A stretch of DNA of 64,000 nucleotides from Candidatus Gemmiger excrementigallinarum (GCA_019116445.1 DXBP01000006.1:16059-80058), one strand, 5' to 3'. Positions 32,267 through 41,665 are shown, numbered from the stretch's first letter. Numbers and translations are program-made. The notes: generated by a model from the sequence alone, not told the origin.

Positions 32267-33430
32267 ATGTCTGAGTTTATCCCCCTTTCGGTCCCGAATT
32301 TCGGCCCGCGTGAAGCGGAACTGGCCAGCGAGGCCATCACCTCCGGCTGGGTTTCCACCAGCGGCGGCAAAGTCACCGAATTTGAAGAGGCCCTGGCCCG
32401 TTACGTGGGCATGGACCGCGCCGTGGCCTGCAACGCCGGTTCCAGTGCCCTGCACCTGGCCGCTATGGCCGCCGGCATCACCCGTGGGGATGAAGTCATT
32501 GTGCCCACCCTCACCTTTATTGCCGCCGTCAACCCGCTGACCCGTTATCTGGGGGCCGAGCCCATCTTCATCGGCTGCGACGATTCCCTGTGCATCGACC
32601 CTGATGCCGTGGAGCAATTCTGCTGTACCCGCTGCGAACTGCGGGACGGCAAACTCTATAACAAGACCACCGGCGCCCATGTGAAAGCCCTGGAAGCCGT
32701 GCACGTGTTCGGCAACATGGCTGACATGGTCCGCCTGACTGAGATTGCCCGCCGGTACGGACTGATTTTGATTGAGGATGCCACCGAGGCCCTGGGCACC
32801 CGTTACACCGCCGGACCTTTCGCCGGCAAGTTTGCCGGCACCATCGGCGATATCGGCTGCTACAGCTTCAACGGCAACAAGATCATCACCACCGGTGCCG
32901 GCGGTGCCGTGGTGTCCAACCACGCCGACTGGCTGGAGCACGCCAAGCATATCTCCACCCAGGCCAAAGCGGATCTGCTGCAGTTCCTGCACGATGAAGT
33001 GGGCTACAACTACCGCATGACCAACGTGCAGGCCTGTCTGGGCCTGGCCCAGCTGGAACGGCTGGAAGGATTCATTACCCACAAAAAGGAACTGTACGAT
33101 CACTATGTGGAAAAACTGGATGGCGTCAAGGGACTGCGGATTCTGCCTTTCCGCACCGAGGACGTGCGCTCCAACCACTGGTTCTTCAGCCTGTATCTGA
33201 AAGATTCCGGCCTGGACCGCGATACCGTTATTGAAAAGCTGCAGGCCCAGAAGATTCAGACCCGCCCTGTCTGGGCGTTGATTCACGAGCAGGCGGACTA
33301 TCCCCGCAACGAGGCCTACGGCCTGGACAAAGCGTTGGACTACCGCAAGTACATCGTCAACCTGCCCTGCTCCACCAACCTGTCGCTGGAAGATTGCGAG
33401 CGCGTCTGCCAGGCGGTCCTGAGCCTGTAA
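32267..33430 (+). CDS. LegC-family sugar aminotransferase
   Basis: A 387-residue DegT/DnrJ/EryC1-type PLP aminotransferase of the LegC group. It adds an amino group at C4 of a nucleotide-linked 4-keto-6-deoxy sugar. Motifs are ACNAGSSALHLA, VIVPTLTFIA, LIEDATEALGT (Asp171) and SFNGNKIITTGAGG, with Lys205 as the PLP lysine. The ATG at 32267 has GGAGG upstream; an earlier ATG at 32252 lies inside that site. It is the first gene of the nonulosonate operon. The dehydratase that would make its substrate was not found in the window. Confidence 0.88.
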   Translation: MSEFIPLSVPNFGPREAELASEAITSGWVSTSGGKVTEFEEALARYVGMDRAVACNAGSSALHLAAMAAGITRGDEVIVPTLTFIAAVNPLTRYLGAEPIFIGCDDSLCIDPDAVEQFCCTRCELRDGKLYNKTTGAHVKALEAVHVFGNMADMVRLTEIARRYGLILIEDATEALGTRYTAGPFAGKFAGTIGDIGCYSFNGNKIITTGAGGAVVSNHADWLEHAKHISTQAKADLLQFLHDEVGYNYRMTNVQACLGLAQLERLEGFITHKKELYDHYVEKLDGVKGLRILPFRTEDVRSNHWFFSLYLKDSGLDRDTVIEKLQAQKIQTRPVWALIHEQADYPRNEAYGLDKALDYRKYIVNLPCSTNLSLEDCERVCQAVLSL

Positions 33431-33460
33431 CCCACCACCGACCGAGAGGGGGATCATCGT

Positions 33461-34510
33461 TTGATCCAAGTAGAAGAATTGTTCCTGCCGGCAGACGCCA
33501 CCGTGCTGGAAGCACTGCGCAAGCTGGATGAAACCGGCCAGCGAATCCTGTTCATTGCCCCCCAGGGCAAGCTGGAAGCCGCTCTGACCGACGGGGATAT
33601 CCGCAAGTTTTTCCTGCGCGGGGGCACCCCGGACCAGGCCGCCAGTCTGGCCGCCAACTACCATCCGCTGAGTCTGCCTATTGCTGAACGCGGCCGCGCC
33701 CGGGAAGTTCTGCAGAAAAACCGCATCGACGCCCTGCCTATTCTGGATAAGCGCGGCGTCATCACCGATATTGTGTTTGCCCACGGTCTGAATGTGGACA
33801 ACCGCAAGCACACCGACATTCCTGTGGTCATGATGGCCGGCGGACTGGGCACACGGCTGTACCCTTATACCAAAATTCTGCCCAAGCCGCTGATCCCGGT
33901 GGGCGAACAGCCCATTGCCGAACTGATCATGGACCGGTTCCGGGATTTCGGCTGCCGGGAATTCACCATGATCGTGAACTACAAGCGCGGGATGATCAAG
34001 TCCTATTTCAACGAACTGGAAAAGGACTACACCGTAGACTTTGCCGACGAGGATGTGTTCATGGGCACCGGCGGCGGGCTCTGCCTGCTGAAAGGCAAGG
34101 TGCATTCACCGTTTTTCTTCACCAACTGTGACACGCTGCTGGATGTGGATTTCGGTGATGTATACGAGTACCACAAAAAGAACGGCAATCTGGTGACCAT
34201 GATCTGCGCGTTCAAGCATTACACTGTGCCCTACGGTGTGGTGGAGCTTGGTCCCGATGGCGGTATTGCCGCCATGCGGGAAAAGCCGGAGCTGGATTTT
34301 CTGACCAACACCGGCGTTTATGTGGTGGAGCCCCGGGTGGTGGAGGAGATGAAAGACGGCGAAGTCATCGGGTTCCCCGATGTGATCGACCGTTACCGCG
34401 CCGCCGGTGAGAAGGTCGGCGTCTATCCCATTGCCGAGAGCAGCTGGATGGATATGGGCCAGATGGAAGAACTGGAGAAAATGCGCCGCAAACTGGAAAG
34501 CCAGCCCTGA
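33461..34510 (+). CDS. CBS-domain sugar-1-phosphate nucleotidyltransferase (PtmE-like)
   Basis: A 349-residue protein. Two CBS motifs (about 1-115) precede a nucleotidyltransferase domain that starts VVMMAGGLGTRLYPYTKILPKPLIPVGEQPI. This arrangement matches Campylobacter PtmE, a glucosamine-1-phosphate guanylyltransferase that feeds the GDP-linked legionaminic acid route. The start is TTG at 33461 after GAGAGGGGG. The gene lies 30 bp after the aminotransferase. The nucleotide specificity (GDP) is inferred from the family. Confidence 0.85.
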   Translation: MIQVEELFLPADATVLEALRKLDETGQRILFIAPQGKLEAALTDGDIRKFFLRGGTPDQAASLAANYHPLSLPIAERGRAREVLQKNRIDALPILDKRGVITDIVFAHGLNVDNRKHTDIPVVMMAGGLGTRLYPYTKILPKPLIPVGEQPIAELIMDRFRDFGCREFTMIVNYKRGMIKSYFNELEKDYTVDFADEDVFMGTGGGLCLLKGKVHSPFFFTNCDTLLDVDFGDVYEYHKKNGNLVTMICAFKHYTVPYGVVELGPDGGIAAMREKPELDFLTNTGVYVVEPRVVEEMKDGEVIGFPDVIDRYRAAGEKVGVYPIAESSWMDMGQMEELEKMRRKLESQP

Positions 34511-34532
34511 CGCACAAATAAAGGAGAGAATT

Positions 34533-35528
34533 ATGCCCGTTACGATTATTGCCGAAGCCGGGGTCAACCACAACGGTGACCTGGAAATGGCCAAGCGCAT
34601 GGCGCTGGTGGCCAAGGAATGCGGTGCCGATATTGTGAAATATCAGACCGCCGTGCCCGAGCTGGTCGTAAGCAAATTTGCCGAGAAGGCAGCCTACCAG
34701 AAAGAAACCACCGATGCCGCCGAAAGCCAGCTGGAGATGATCCGCAAGCTGCACTTTTCCTTTGAGGGGCATCGGGAGCTGAAAGAGTACTGCGATTCCA
34801 TCGGCATCCAGTATCTGTCGGCACCTTTTGATATTCCCAGTGTGCAGTTCCTCGGCACGCTGGACCTGCCGCTGATCAAGATTCCCTCGGGGGAAATCAC
34901 CAATCTGCCCTATTTGGAGGAAGTGGCCAAGCTGCACACGCCGGTACTGCTTTCCACCGGCATGAGCAACCTCAACGAGATCACCGACGCCCTGGGCATT
35001 CTGGACGACGGCGGCTGCCCCGAAGCCACCGTACTGCACTGCAACACCCAGTACCCCACCCCCTATTCCGACGCCAACCTGACGGCTATGCTGGAACTGT
35101 TTGAACAGTTCGGCCTGCCGGTGGGACTTTCGGACCATACGCCGGGCTGGGAATGTGATGTGGCCGCTGCGGTGCTGGGGGCCGCCGTCATTGAGAAGCA
35201 TTTCACGCTGGACAAGACCCTGCCGGGGCCCGACCAGCAGGCCAGCCTGGACCCCACCGAATTCAAGGCCATGGTACAGGCCGTGCGCAACGTGGAAGCC
35301 GCGCTGGGCGACGGCCACAAACACCTGACCGCCAGCGAGGCCCCCAACAAGGCCGTGGCCCGCAAGAGCATCGTGGCAGCGCGGCCCATCAAGGCCGGCG
35401 AAGTGTTCACCGCCGACAACCTGACCACCAAGCGTCCCGGCGACGGCATCAGCCCCATGCGCTGGTATGATGTGCTGGGCAAGACCGCCTCGCGGGATTT
35501 TGAAGAGGACGAAAAAATCGAACTGTAA
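34533..35528 (+). CDS. Nonulosonate synthase (NeuB/LegI family)
   Basis: This 331-residue enzyme condenses a diacetamido- or N-acetyl-hexose with phosphoenolpyruvate to make a nine-carbon sialic-type acid. The NeuB barrel begins TIIAEAGVNHNGDLEMAKRM; SAPFDIPSVQFL, IPSGEITNLPYLE and GLSDHTPGWECDVAAAVLGA are typical. A C-terminal SAF (antifreeze-like) domain begins near 275 (RKSIVAARPIKAGEVFTADNL). The ATG has AAAGGAGAG upstream. Product identity (legionaminic versus sialic type) is inferred from the neighbours. Confidence 0.92.
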   Translation: MPVTIIAEAGVNHNGDLEMAKRMALVAKECGADIVKYQTAVPELVVSKFAEKAAYQKETTDAAESQLEMIRKLHFSFEGHRELKEYCDSIGIQYLSAPFDIPSVQFLGTLDLPLIKIPSGEITNLPYLEEVAKLHTPVLLSTGMSNLNEITDALGILDDGGCPEATVLHCNTQYPTPYSDANLTAMLELFEQFGLPVGLSDHTPGWECDVAAAVLGAAVIEKHFTLDKTLPGPDQQASLDPTEFKAMVQAVRNVEAALGDGHKHLTASEAPNKAVARKSIVAARPIKAGEVFTADNLTTKRPGDGISPMRWYDVLGKTASRDFEEDEKIEL

Positions 35529-35580
35529 CGCAGCCGCGGCGGCAAATTTTTGCCGCCGCGCTGTGCGGAAAGGACCTTGT

Positions 35581-36759
35581 ATGCGTACCATCTGCGTCGT
35601 GACCGCCACCCGGGCGGAATACGGCCTGCTGCGTCCGGTCGTGCAGAAACTGGCGGCGGACACGGAACTGCAATTGCAGCTTGTGGTGACCGGCGCTCAT
35701 CTGTGCACCCGGCTGGGGGAAACCGTGCGGGAGATCGAAGCGGACGGTTTTCCCATCGCCGCACGGCTGCCGATTTTCAGTGAGCAGGAGGAGCCGGTGG
35801 CCCGAACCATTGCCCGGACGCTGACGGTATTTGACGAGTACTTTGCCGCCCACCGCCCCGATGCTGTGCTGCTGCTGGGGGACCGGTTCGAGATTTTTGC
35901 CGTGGCAACAGCCGCCGCAGCCCGTCACATTCCCATCGCCCACATTTCCGGCGGTGATGTGACCCTGGGCGCAGCCGACGAATACTACCGCCACTGCATC
36001 AGCAAGATGGCAGCACTGCATTTCCCCTCCTGCACCGACAGTGCCGCACGCCTGGTGCGCATGGGGGAAGAACCGGGCCGCGTGTTCTGTGTGGGCGGTC
36101 TGGGGGATGAAAACATCCGCACCCTGCCTAAAATGACACGGGAAGAATTGTGCAATTCCACAGGATTCCCGCTGATGCAGCCCTTTGCGCTGGTGACCTA
36201 TCACCCGGAAACCAGCGCCGATGCCCCCGATCCCGCCGACCAGGTGGACGCCCTGTGCGTTGCCATGAAAGCAGTGCCGGGCGTATTCTGGCTCATCACC
36301 GGTTCCAACGCCGATGCAGGCGGGCAGATCTGCACCCAAAAGATGCAGGCTTTTGCCGCGGCTCACCCCGACCGCGCCGGATTCATCCAGAGTCTGGGGC
36401 TGCGGCGATACCTTTCCGCAATGCAGTACGCGTCGCTGGTAGCGGGCAATTCCTCCTCGGGTGTGGTGGAAACGCCGACCTTCGGCGTGCCCACCGTGAA
36501 CATCGGGCAGCGCCAGGCCGGACGGCTGATCTGTGCCAATGTGCTGTGCTGCCCGGCAGAAAAGGCAGCCATCGAAACTGCACTGCAAAAGGCACTTTCC
36601 CCGGCTTTTGCCGCCACCGCCCGTACGGCCCGAAGCCCCTACAACGGCGGCGATACCAGCGGCAAAATCTGCGAAGTGCTGTGCCGTTTCGATTTTACCC
36701 CTGTCAAGACGTTTTATGACGGCCCCGTGCCGGAATTTGATCCGCAAAGGAGCGTTTGA
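35581..36759 (+). CDS. Hydrolysing UDP/GDP-HexNAc 2-epimerase (NeuC/LegG family)
   Basis: A 392-residue GT-B-fold epimerase that cleaves the nucleotide and inverts C2, giving the mannose-configured substrate of the synthase. Motifs are VVTATRAEYGLLRPVV, LLLGDRFEIFAVATAA, HISGGDVTLGAADEYYRH and LVAGNSSSGVVETPTFGVPTVNIGQRQAGR. It sits directly after the synthase. AAAGGA precedes the ATG. Its stop is followed at 3 bp by the next ATG. Confidence 0.92.
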   Translation: MRTICVVTATRAEYGLLRPVVQKLAADTELQLQLVVTGAHLCTRLGETVREIEADGFPIAARLPIFSEQEEPVARTIARTLTVFDEYFAAHRPDAVLLLGDRFEIFAVATAAAARHIPIAHISGGDVTLGAADEYYRHCISKMAALHFPSCTDSAARLVRMGEEPGRVFCVGGLGDENIRTLPKMTREELCNSTGFPLMQPFALVTYHPETSADAPDPADQVDALCVAMKAVPGVFWLITGSNADAGGQICTQKMQAFAAAHPDRAGFIQSLGLRRYLSAMQYASLVAGNSSSGVVETPTFGVPTVNIGQRQAGRLICANVLCCPAEKAAIETALQKALSPAFAATARTARSPYNGGDTSGKICEVLCRFDFTPVKTFYDGPVPEFDPQRSV

Positions 36760-36761
36760 AT

Positions 36762-37739
36762 ATGAAACTTCTCATCGTAGGTCTGGGCAGCATGGGCAAG
36801 CGCCGTGCCCGGCTGGCCAAAGGCATGGATGCCACGGTGGAAATCGTGGGCGTGGACAGCGCTGACGCCCGCCGCGCCGAAGCCAAAGAACTGGGCCTTG
36901 TGACCGATGCCTGGGCTTCCATCGGCGAGGCGGTGGCGGCCGCCCATCCCGATGCTGCCCTGGTCTGCACCGCGCCGCTGTCCCATGCGGGTATCATCAG
37001 CGAGCTGCTGGACCATGATCTGCCGGTTTTCACCGAGCTGAACCTGGTGCGGGACGGCTATGCTGAGAACATGGCCAAGGCGGCCGAGAAACATCTGCCG
37101 CTGTTTTTGTCTTCCACCATGCTCTACCGCCGGGAAACCCAGTACATCAAAAAAGCCGTGCAGGATTTTGGCAAACCGGTCCATTACATCTATCATATCG
37201 GGCAGTATCTGCCCGACTGGCATCCCTGGGAAAATTACAAGAACTTCTTTGTGGGCAATGCCCGCACTGGCGGCGTGCGGGAAATTTTCGGCATCGACCT
37301 GCCCTGGCTGCTGGATGCCTTCGGCGATGTGGAGAATATGACAGTACAGACCGATTCCATCAGCGACCTGGGTCTGCCCTACCCCGACTGCGCCACCCTG
37401 CTGCTGCGCCACAAGAGCGGCGCCCAGGGCGTGTTGGCAGCGGATGTGGTTTCCCGCAAAGCCGTGCGCAACTTTGAATGTTTCGGTGACGGGCTGCACC
37501 TGTTCTGGGAGGGCAATCCCAAAGCCCTGTACGAGTTCCGGGACGGCGACAAGCAGTTTGTGGACACCTACAAGAGCTTTGAGCACGACAGCCGCTACAG
37601 CGACAACATCGTGGAGAACGCCTACGTGGACGAGCTGGCTAACTTCTTCGGCGTGCTGAAGGGCACCGAAACGCCCTGCTGGAGTTTTGAGAAAGACCTG
37701 GCAGCCATCGACCTAATGGATGCCGTGGAACAAGCCTGA
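36762..37739 (+). CDS. Gfo/Idh/MocA family oxidoreductase 1
   Basis: A 325-residue NAD(P)-dependent sugar dehydrogenase. The Rossmann start LLIVGLGSMGKRRARLAKGM has the GxGxxG turn, and the cofactor region LNLVRDGYAENMAKAAE follows. The start at 36762 uses AAAGGAG. Members of this family accompany PtmE-type genes in several nonulosonate clusters, but the reaction is not established. A second, divergent paralogue lies at 38129. Confidence 0.82.
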   Translation: MKLLIVGLGSMGKRRARLAKGMDATVEIVGVDSADARRAEAKELGLVTDAWASIGEAVAAAHPDAALVCTAPLSHAGIISELLDHDLPVFTELNLVRDGYAENMAKAAEKHLPLFLSSTMLYRRETQYIKKAVQDFGKPVHYIYHIGQYLPDWHPWENYKNFFVGNARTGGVREIFGIDLPWLLDAFGDVENMTVQTDSISDLGLPYPDCATLLLRHKSGAQGVLAADVVSRKAVRNFECFGDGLHLFWEGNPKALYEFRDGDKQFVDTYKSFEHDSRYSDNIVENAYVDELANFFGVLKGTETPCWSFEKDLAAIDLMDAVEQA

Positions 37740-37765
37740 CCTATTATAAAAAGGAGGACCCGGCC

Positions 37766-38113
37766 ATGTTTTTTGACCCGTTTTCCTTCATGTTTTCTAT
37801 CTTTCCGCTGATCGTCATCGTGCTGTTCGTGGTCGTTCTGGTGCGCGGGTTGCGAGAATGGTCCCGCAACAACGCGGCTCCCCGGCTGAGCGTGCCTGCC
37901 ACCGTGGTGACCAAACGGCGGGCCACCCATCCCATCGCCGGCACACATACCGTCAGCACCACCTACTACGCCACTTTCCAGTTTGGGAGCGGCGACCGGC
38001 TGGAACTGCGTCTGCCCTGGCATGACGCCGGTATGATCGCCGAAGGGGATCATGGCACGCTGCACTTCCAGGGGACCCGTTACCTGGGCTTTGACCGTGA
38101 CCAAACTACCTGA
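37766..38113 (+). CDS. DUF2500 single-pass membrane protein
   Basis: A 115-residue protein with one N-terminal helix (about 10-28) and a soluble domain that matches DUF2500: APRLSVPATVVTKRR, then TTYYATFQFGSGDRLELRLP and GTLHFQGTRYLGFDRD. Its function is unknown. It is inserted between two oxidoreductases in the nonulosonate operon, with AAAGGAGG upstream; its presence there is unusual. Confidence 0.8.
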   Translation: MFFDPFSFMFSIFPLIVIVLFVVVLVRGLREWSRNNAAPRLSVPATVVTKRRATHPIAGTHTVSTTYYATFQFGSGDRLELRLPWHDAGMIAEGDHGTLHFQGTRYLGFDRDQTT

Positions 38114-38128
38114 CAGGGAGGATTTCCC

Positions 38129-39076
38129 ATGCAGACTTTGACCGCGCTGTTCGTGGGGCTGGGCTCCATCGGAACGCGCCACCTGAACAACCTTGCAACG
38201 CTGTGCGCCGACCGTGGCTGGACGCTGCAGGCCGATGCGCTGCGCAGCGACCTGACCCGCCCACTGCGCCCCGGTGTGGCGGAGAAACTCCGCGCCCAAT
38301 ATGCCGAGGCCGCCCAGCTGCCCGCCCGCTATGACCTGATTTTTATTACCAACCCCACCAGCCTGCACGCCGAGGCCCTGCGCACCGTGTACGGCCGGGG
38401 CGGGGCGCTGTTCATTGAAAAGCCGATTTTCTCAGCCGAGCAGACCGGGCTGAAACTGGCAGATTATCTGCCGGCAGGGCAAAAAGCCTATGTAGCTGCC
38501 CCCATGCGGTGGTGCGGCACCATGCTGGCACTGAAAGCTCTGCTGCCCACCCTGCGCCCCTACTGTGCCCGGGTCATCTGTTCCAGCTATCTGCCGGACT
38601 GGCGCCCCGGTGTGGACTACCGCACGGTGTACAGCGCCCACAAGGCGCTGGGCGGCGGTGTGACCATTGACCTGATCCATGAATGGGACTATCTGGTGGA
38701 TCTGTTCGGTGTGCCGGAGGAACTGCACAATTTCAAGGGCACCTACTCTGACCTGGAAATTGACTCCGATGACCTGTCGGTCTACATTGCCCGGTACCCT
38801 TCCCTGCTGGCGGAGGTGCATCTCGACTACTTCGGCCGGGGCTACCGCCGTTCCATTGAACTGTTCTGCCACGATGGCAGCGTGGTGGCGGACTTTGGTG
38901 CCGGTACGCTGACCCTGCCCGACGGCACTGTGCAGCATTACGAGGAGGACATCAACCGCCGCTACCAGCGGGAGATGGAATATTTTGTGGACTACGCGCT
39001 GGGGAACACCCCGGCCAGCTGCAATTCGCCGGAACTGGCCTTGCAGGTATTACAACTGACGTTGGGAGAGAAATGA
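38129..39076 (+). CDS. Gfo/Idh/MocA family oxidoreductase 2
   Basis: A 315-residue dehydrogenase-like protein. The start ALFVGLGSIGTRHLNNL gives the Rossmann turn, and ALFIEKPIFSAEQTGL is the EKP motif of the family (the Lys often catalytic). The C-terminal alpha/beta domain contains GGGVTIDLIHEWDYLVDLFG. AGGGAGG precedes the ATG. It differs clearly from the first paralogue. The substrate is presumably a sugar of this pathway. Confidence 0.82.
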   Translation: MQTLTALFVGLGSIGTRHLNNLATLCADRGWTLQADALRSDLTRPLRPGVAEKLRAQYAEAAQLPARYDLIFITNPTSLHAEALRTVYGRGGALFIEKPIFSAEQTGLKLADYLPAGQKAYVAAPMRWCGTMLALKALLPTLRPYCARVICSSYLPDWRPGVDYRTVYSAHKALGGGVTIDLIHEWDYLVDLFGVPEELHNFKGTYSDLEIDSDDLSVYIARYPSLLAEVHLDYFGRGYRRSIELFCHDGSVVADFGAGTLTLPDGTVQHYEEDINRRYQREMEYFVDYALGNTPASCNSPELALQVLQLTLGEK

Positions 39077-39077
39077 C

Positions 39078-39842
39078 ATGAATCGTCTGCTCATCACCAT
39101 TTGCGGCCGTGCCGGCAGCAAGGGATTCAAGAACAAGAACCTGAAAGTTTTTTGCGGCAAGCCGCTGGTTTACTACTCTTTGAGCGCGGCGGAGCTGTTC
39201 TGCCGCAACCACCCGGAACTGCAGGTGGACATTGCCCTAAACACCGACAGCCAGGAACTGGCCGATCTGGTGGCGGCCCAATACCCGGAGGTCGTCTATC
39301 TGCCCCGGGGCGAGGAACTGGGCGGTGACAAGGTGCCCAAAATGGCAGTCTACCAGGACAGCCTGCGCCGTATGGAGGAGCGCACCGGCGCGGCCTACGA
39401 CTGGCACATGGACCTGGACATTACCAGTCCCCTGCGCACCGCTGCCGATATTGAAAATGCCTTTGCCCTCAAGCAGGCCCGGGAGGACCTGGACCTGGTA
39501 TTCAGTGTCTGTGAAGCCCGCCGCAACCCCTGGTTCAACATGGTCAAGACCGTGGACGACCATGTGGAGCAGGTCATCCACAGCGAGTTCACCGGCCGCC
39601 AGCAGGCGCCCGATGTCTACGACGTGAACGCCTCCATCTATGTGTTCCGCCGGGATTTTCTGGCCAGCAACACCGACGGTATGCTATGGCGGGGCAAGAT
39701 CGGCGTCAGCGTCATGATGGATACCGGCATCATTGACATTGATTCAGAGCACGATTATCTGCTGATGGAAGCAATCGCTCAGCATCTGTATGCCCATTAC
39801 CCCGAATTCAACGCGGTACGGGAGAACATCCGTGGCGAGTAA
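39078..39842 (+). CDS. CMP-nonulosonate synthetase (NeuA/LegF family)
   Basis: A 254-residue cytidylyltransferase that activates the nine-carbon acid as its CMP sugar. It starts LLITICGRAGSKGFKNKNL, the CTP-binding loop, followed by ALNTDSQELADLV, MDLDITSPLRTAADIENAF and YDVNASIYVFRRDFL. Its ATG lies 1 bp after the previous stop. It completes the synthase-activation end of the pathway, and the CMP sugar would be the donor for a sialyltransferase-type enzyme. Confidence 0.9.
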   Translation: MNRLLITICGRAGSKGFKNKNLKVFCGKPLVYYSLSAAELFCRNHPELQVDIALNTDSQELADLVAAQYPEVVYLPRGEELGGDKVPKMAVYQDSLRRMEERTGAAYDWHMDLDITSPLRTAADIENAFALKQAREDLDLVFSVCEARRNPWFNMVKTVDDHVEQVIHSEFTGRQQAPDVYDVNASIYVFRRDFLASNTDGMLWRGKIGVSVMMDTGIIDIDSEHDYLLMEAIAQHLYAHYPEFNAVRENIRGE

Positions 39843-40608
39843 AACATTTGAGCAGACCCTTGACCTGATCCTGGATGCAGGCCAGACCATGCTGGAAAAC
39901 GGCGGCGAAGTGTTCCGCGCCCAGCAAACCATGGAGATCATGGCCCGCAGTCTGCAGCTGCAGGAGTTCCACGTCTATGTACTCACCAACGGCATCTTTG
40001 CTTCGGCCCGGCCTGACGGCGGCGAAAGCCTGAGCATGGTACGCCATGTGCCGACGATTTCCATTCATCTGGGCCGCGTGGAGGCCGTAAACGAGTTATC
40101 CCGGGAATTGGCGGAGGGACAGCTGGATCTGTGCGGGGCACGGCAACGGCTGAACGAAGCCCAGTCCATCGGCTCCATCCCGCCCCGCGCCGAACGCCTG
40201 GCCTGTGTGGTAGGCAGCGCTTGTTTCGCCTACCTGTTCGGCGGTGCGCTGGCAGAAATGCTGGTTGCCGCCGTCGCCGGGCTGATGGAATCCGCTATCT
40301 GCCAGCAGTTCGGCAAACGGCGTATTAACCGGATTTTCACGGATATCATTGCGGCGGGGCTGTGCACCCTGTGGGCACTGGGCGTCAGCATTTTTGTGCC
40401 AACGCTGGATGTGAACACCGCTACCATCGGCGCCCTGATGGTGCTGACGCCCGGCGTTGCCCTGACCATGGGCATCCGGGATATTATCAACGCCGACTAT
40501 CTTTCGGGCGCGATCCGCTTGCTGGACGCCGTGCTCATCGCCGGCAGCCTGGCCTGCGGCGTGGTACTGGCCTGGCTGATCGGACGTGGATTGGGGGCGA
40601 TGCTGTAA
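39832..40608 (+). CDS. ThrE-type exporter, N-terminal subunit
   Basis: A 258-residue member of the threonine/serine exporter N-terminal domain family. A soluble amphipathic part (about 1-110, with GGEVFRAQQTMEIMA) is followed by about five membrane helices. The start is GTG at 39832 with GGGAGA upstream, overlapping the CMP-synthetase gene by 11 bp. With the next gene it forms a split ThrE. The link to the sugar operon is probably positional. Confidence 0.82.
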   Translation: MASKTFEQTLDLILDAGQTMLENGGEVFRAQQTMEIMARSLQLQEFHVYVLTNGIFASARPDGGESLSMVRHVPTISIHLGRVEAVNELSRELAEGQLDLCGARQRLNEAQSIGSIPPRAERLACVVGSACFAYLFGGALAEMLVAAVAGLMESAICQQFGKRRINRIFTDIIAAGLCTLWALGVSIFVPTLDVNTATIGALMVLTPGVALTMGIRDIINADYLSGAIRLLDAVLIAGSLACGVVLAWLIGRGLGAML

Positions 40609-41048
40609 TGACGTTGTGGATGAATTATCTGATGCAGTTTCTGGTAGCCGTGGTCGCCACCATCAGCTTCGGTGTAACCTTCCGTGTTTCGCCGCGGCAT
40701 TACCTTGCCTGCGGCATCACCGGCGCGGTGGGGTGGCTTGTCTATGTGCTTTGCACCGGACTGTTGAGCACCAGCGCCCCCGTTGCCACACTGGTAGCCG
40801 CTCTGCCGCTGACGGCCTGCGCGCGGCTGTTTGCCATCCGGCACAAGGCCCCCATCACCATTTTTTTGCTGTGCGGCATCTTCCCGCTGGTGCCCGGTGC
40901 CGGCATCTACTACACCGCCTATTACTTCCTGCGCGATGACCGTTCCCTGTTTGCCAACAAGGGCGTCGAAACGCTGAAAATTGCGGTAGCGCTGGCCTTG
41001 GGTATTGCCCTTGTGTGCAGTATCCCCCTCAAGCGCCATAAATCCTGA
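40608..41048 (+). CDS. ThrE-type exporter, C-terminal subunit
   Basis: A 146-residue membrane protein with four to five helices and the conserved segment ITIFLLCGIFPLVPGAGIYYTAYYFL of the ThrE_2/DUF3815 family. It starts in a TAATG overlap with the previous gene, so both halves are made together. In single-chain ThrE these two domains are fused. Confidence 0.85.
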   Translation: MTLWMNYLMQFLVAVVATISFGVTFRVSPRHYLACGITGAVGWLVYVLCTGLLSTSAPVATLVAALPLTACARLFAIRHKAPITIFLLCGIFPLVPGAGIYYTAYYFLRDDRSLFANKGVETLKIAVALALGIALVCSIPLKRHKS

Positions 41049-41056
41049 ATCAAAAC

Positions 41057-41084
41057 GCCGGAAGCTCCCGCGGGAGCTTCCGGC
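41057..41084. terminator. Bidirectional terminator
   Basis: GCCGGAAGCTCCCG is followed directly by its reverse complement, a perfect 28-nt palindrome, then ATCTTTTTG. Confidence 0.9.
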
Positions 41085-41105
41085 ATCTTTTTGTTCGGGA
41101 ACCCA

Positions 41106-41663
41106 TCATTCGGTGGGATATTCGATCTCAGTTTCCGCTGCGGCGGCCTGGGTTTCCTCCTGCTGGGCAGCAGCGGCGGATTCGGCACTGGCTTTAGCCG
41201 CCGTGACCAGACCCGTCACCTCACCCGACGGCTTTTGCAACAGATAGGCGCCGATGGCCTTGGCTTTATATACCAGCAGCACACAATAGGTGTCCTGGTC
41301 CCCGGTGGAAAGCTCCGGGCACAACAACGTCCACTTTTCCACCGTCTTGCCTTTGTAGTCCGCAAGGTCCAGGTCACTTTCCTGCACCACCTGGTTGAAA
41401 GCCGTGAAACTGTCGTCCCACTTCTTGGGAATCTTCACCTTATCCACCGCCGCTGAAGAAAGGTCCGTTTCAAAACCGTATCCCGTAAAGTAGGTGCCGA
41501 TGTCCTGGGTGGTTTCAATGCCCGGCGCCGCATCGGCAGCCGCCGTCACCGCATCGCCGGAAAAATGCACGGCTGCGGCAACCGTGCCGCACAGACACAC
41601 TGCACACAGGGCAAGCGCGCCCGCCTGCCGCAGTCCGGGTTTCGTCACTGTAAATAAAAACAT
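41106..41663 (-). CDS. Secreted DUF4830-type protein
   Basis: A 185-residue protein with an N-terminal signal or anchor helix (about 14-34) and a domain resembling DUF4830: IGTYFTGYGFETD, VDKVKIPKKWDDSFTAFNQVVQES, LDLADYKGKTVEKW and the final VYKAKAIGAYLL. An Ala/Glu-rich tail ends it. The function is unknown; related proteins are common exported proteins of Clostridia. It lies downstream of the GDPD gene. Its ribosome-binding site is inside a long inverted repeat. Confidence 0.72.
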   Translation of the reverse strand: MFLFTVTKPGLRQAGALALCAVCLCGTVAAAVHFSGDAVTAAADAAPGIETTQDIGTYFTGYGFETDLSSAAVDKVKIPKKWDDSFTAFNQVVQESDLDLADYKGKTVEKWTLLCPELSTGDQDTYCVLLVYKAKAIGAYLLQKPSGEVTGLVTAAKASAESAAAAQQEETQAAAAETEIEYPTE

Positions 41664-41665
41664 AA

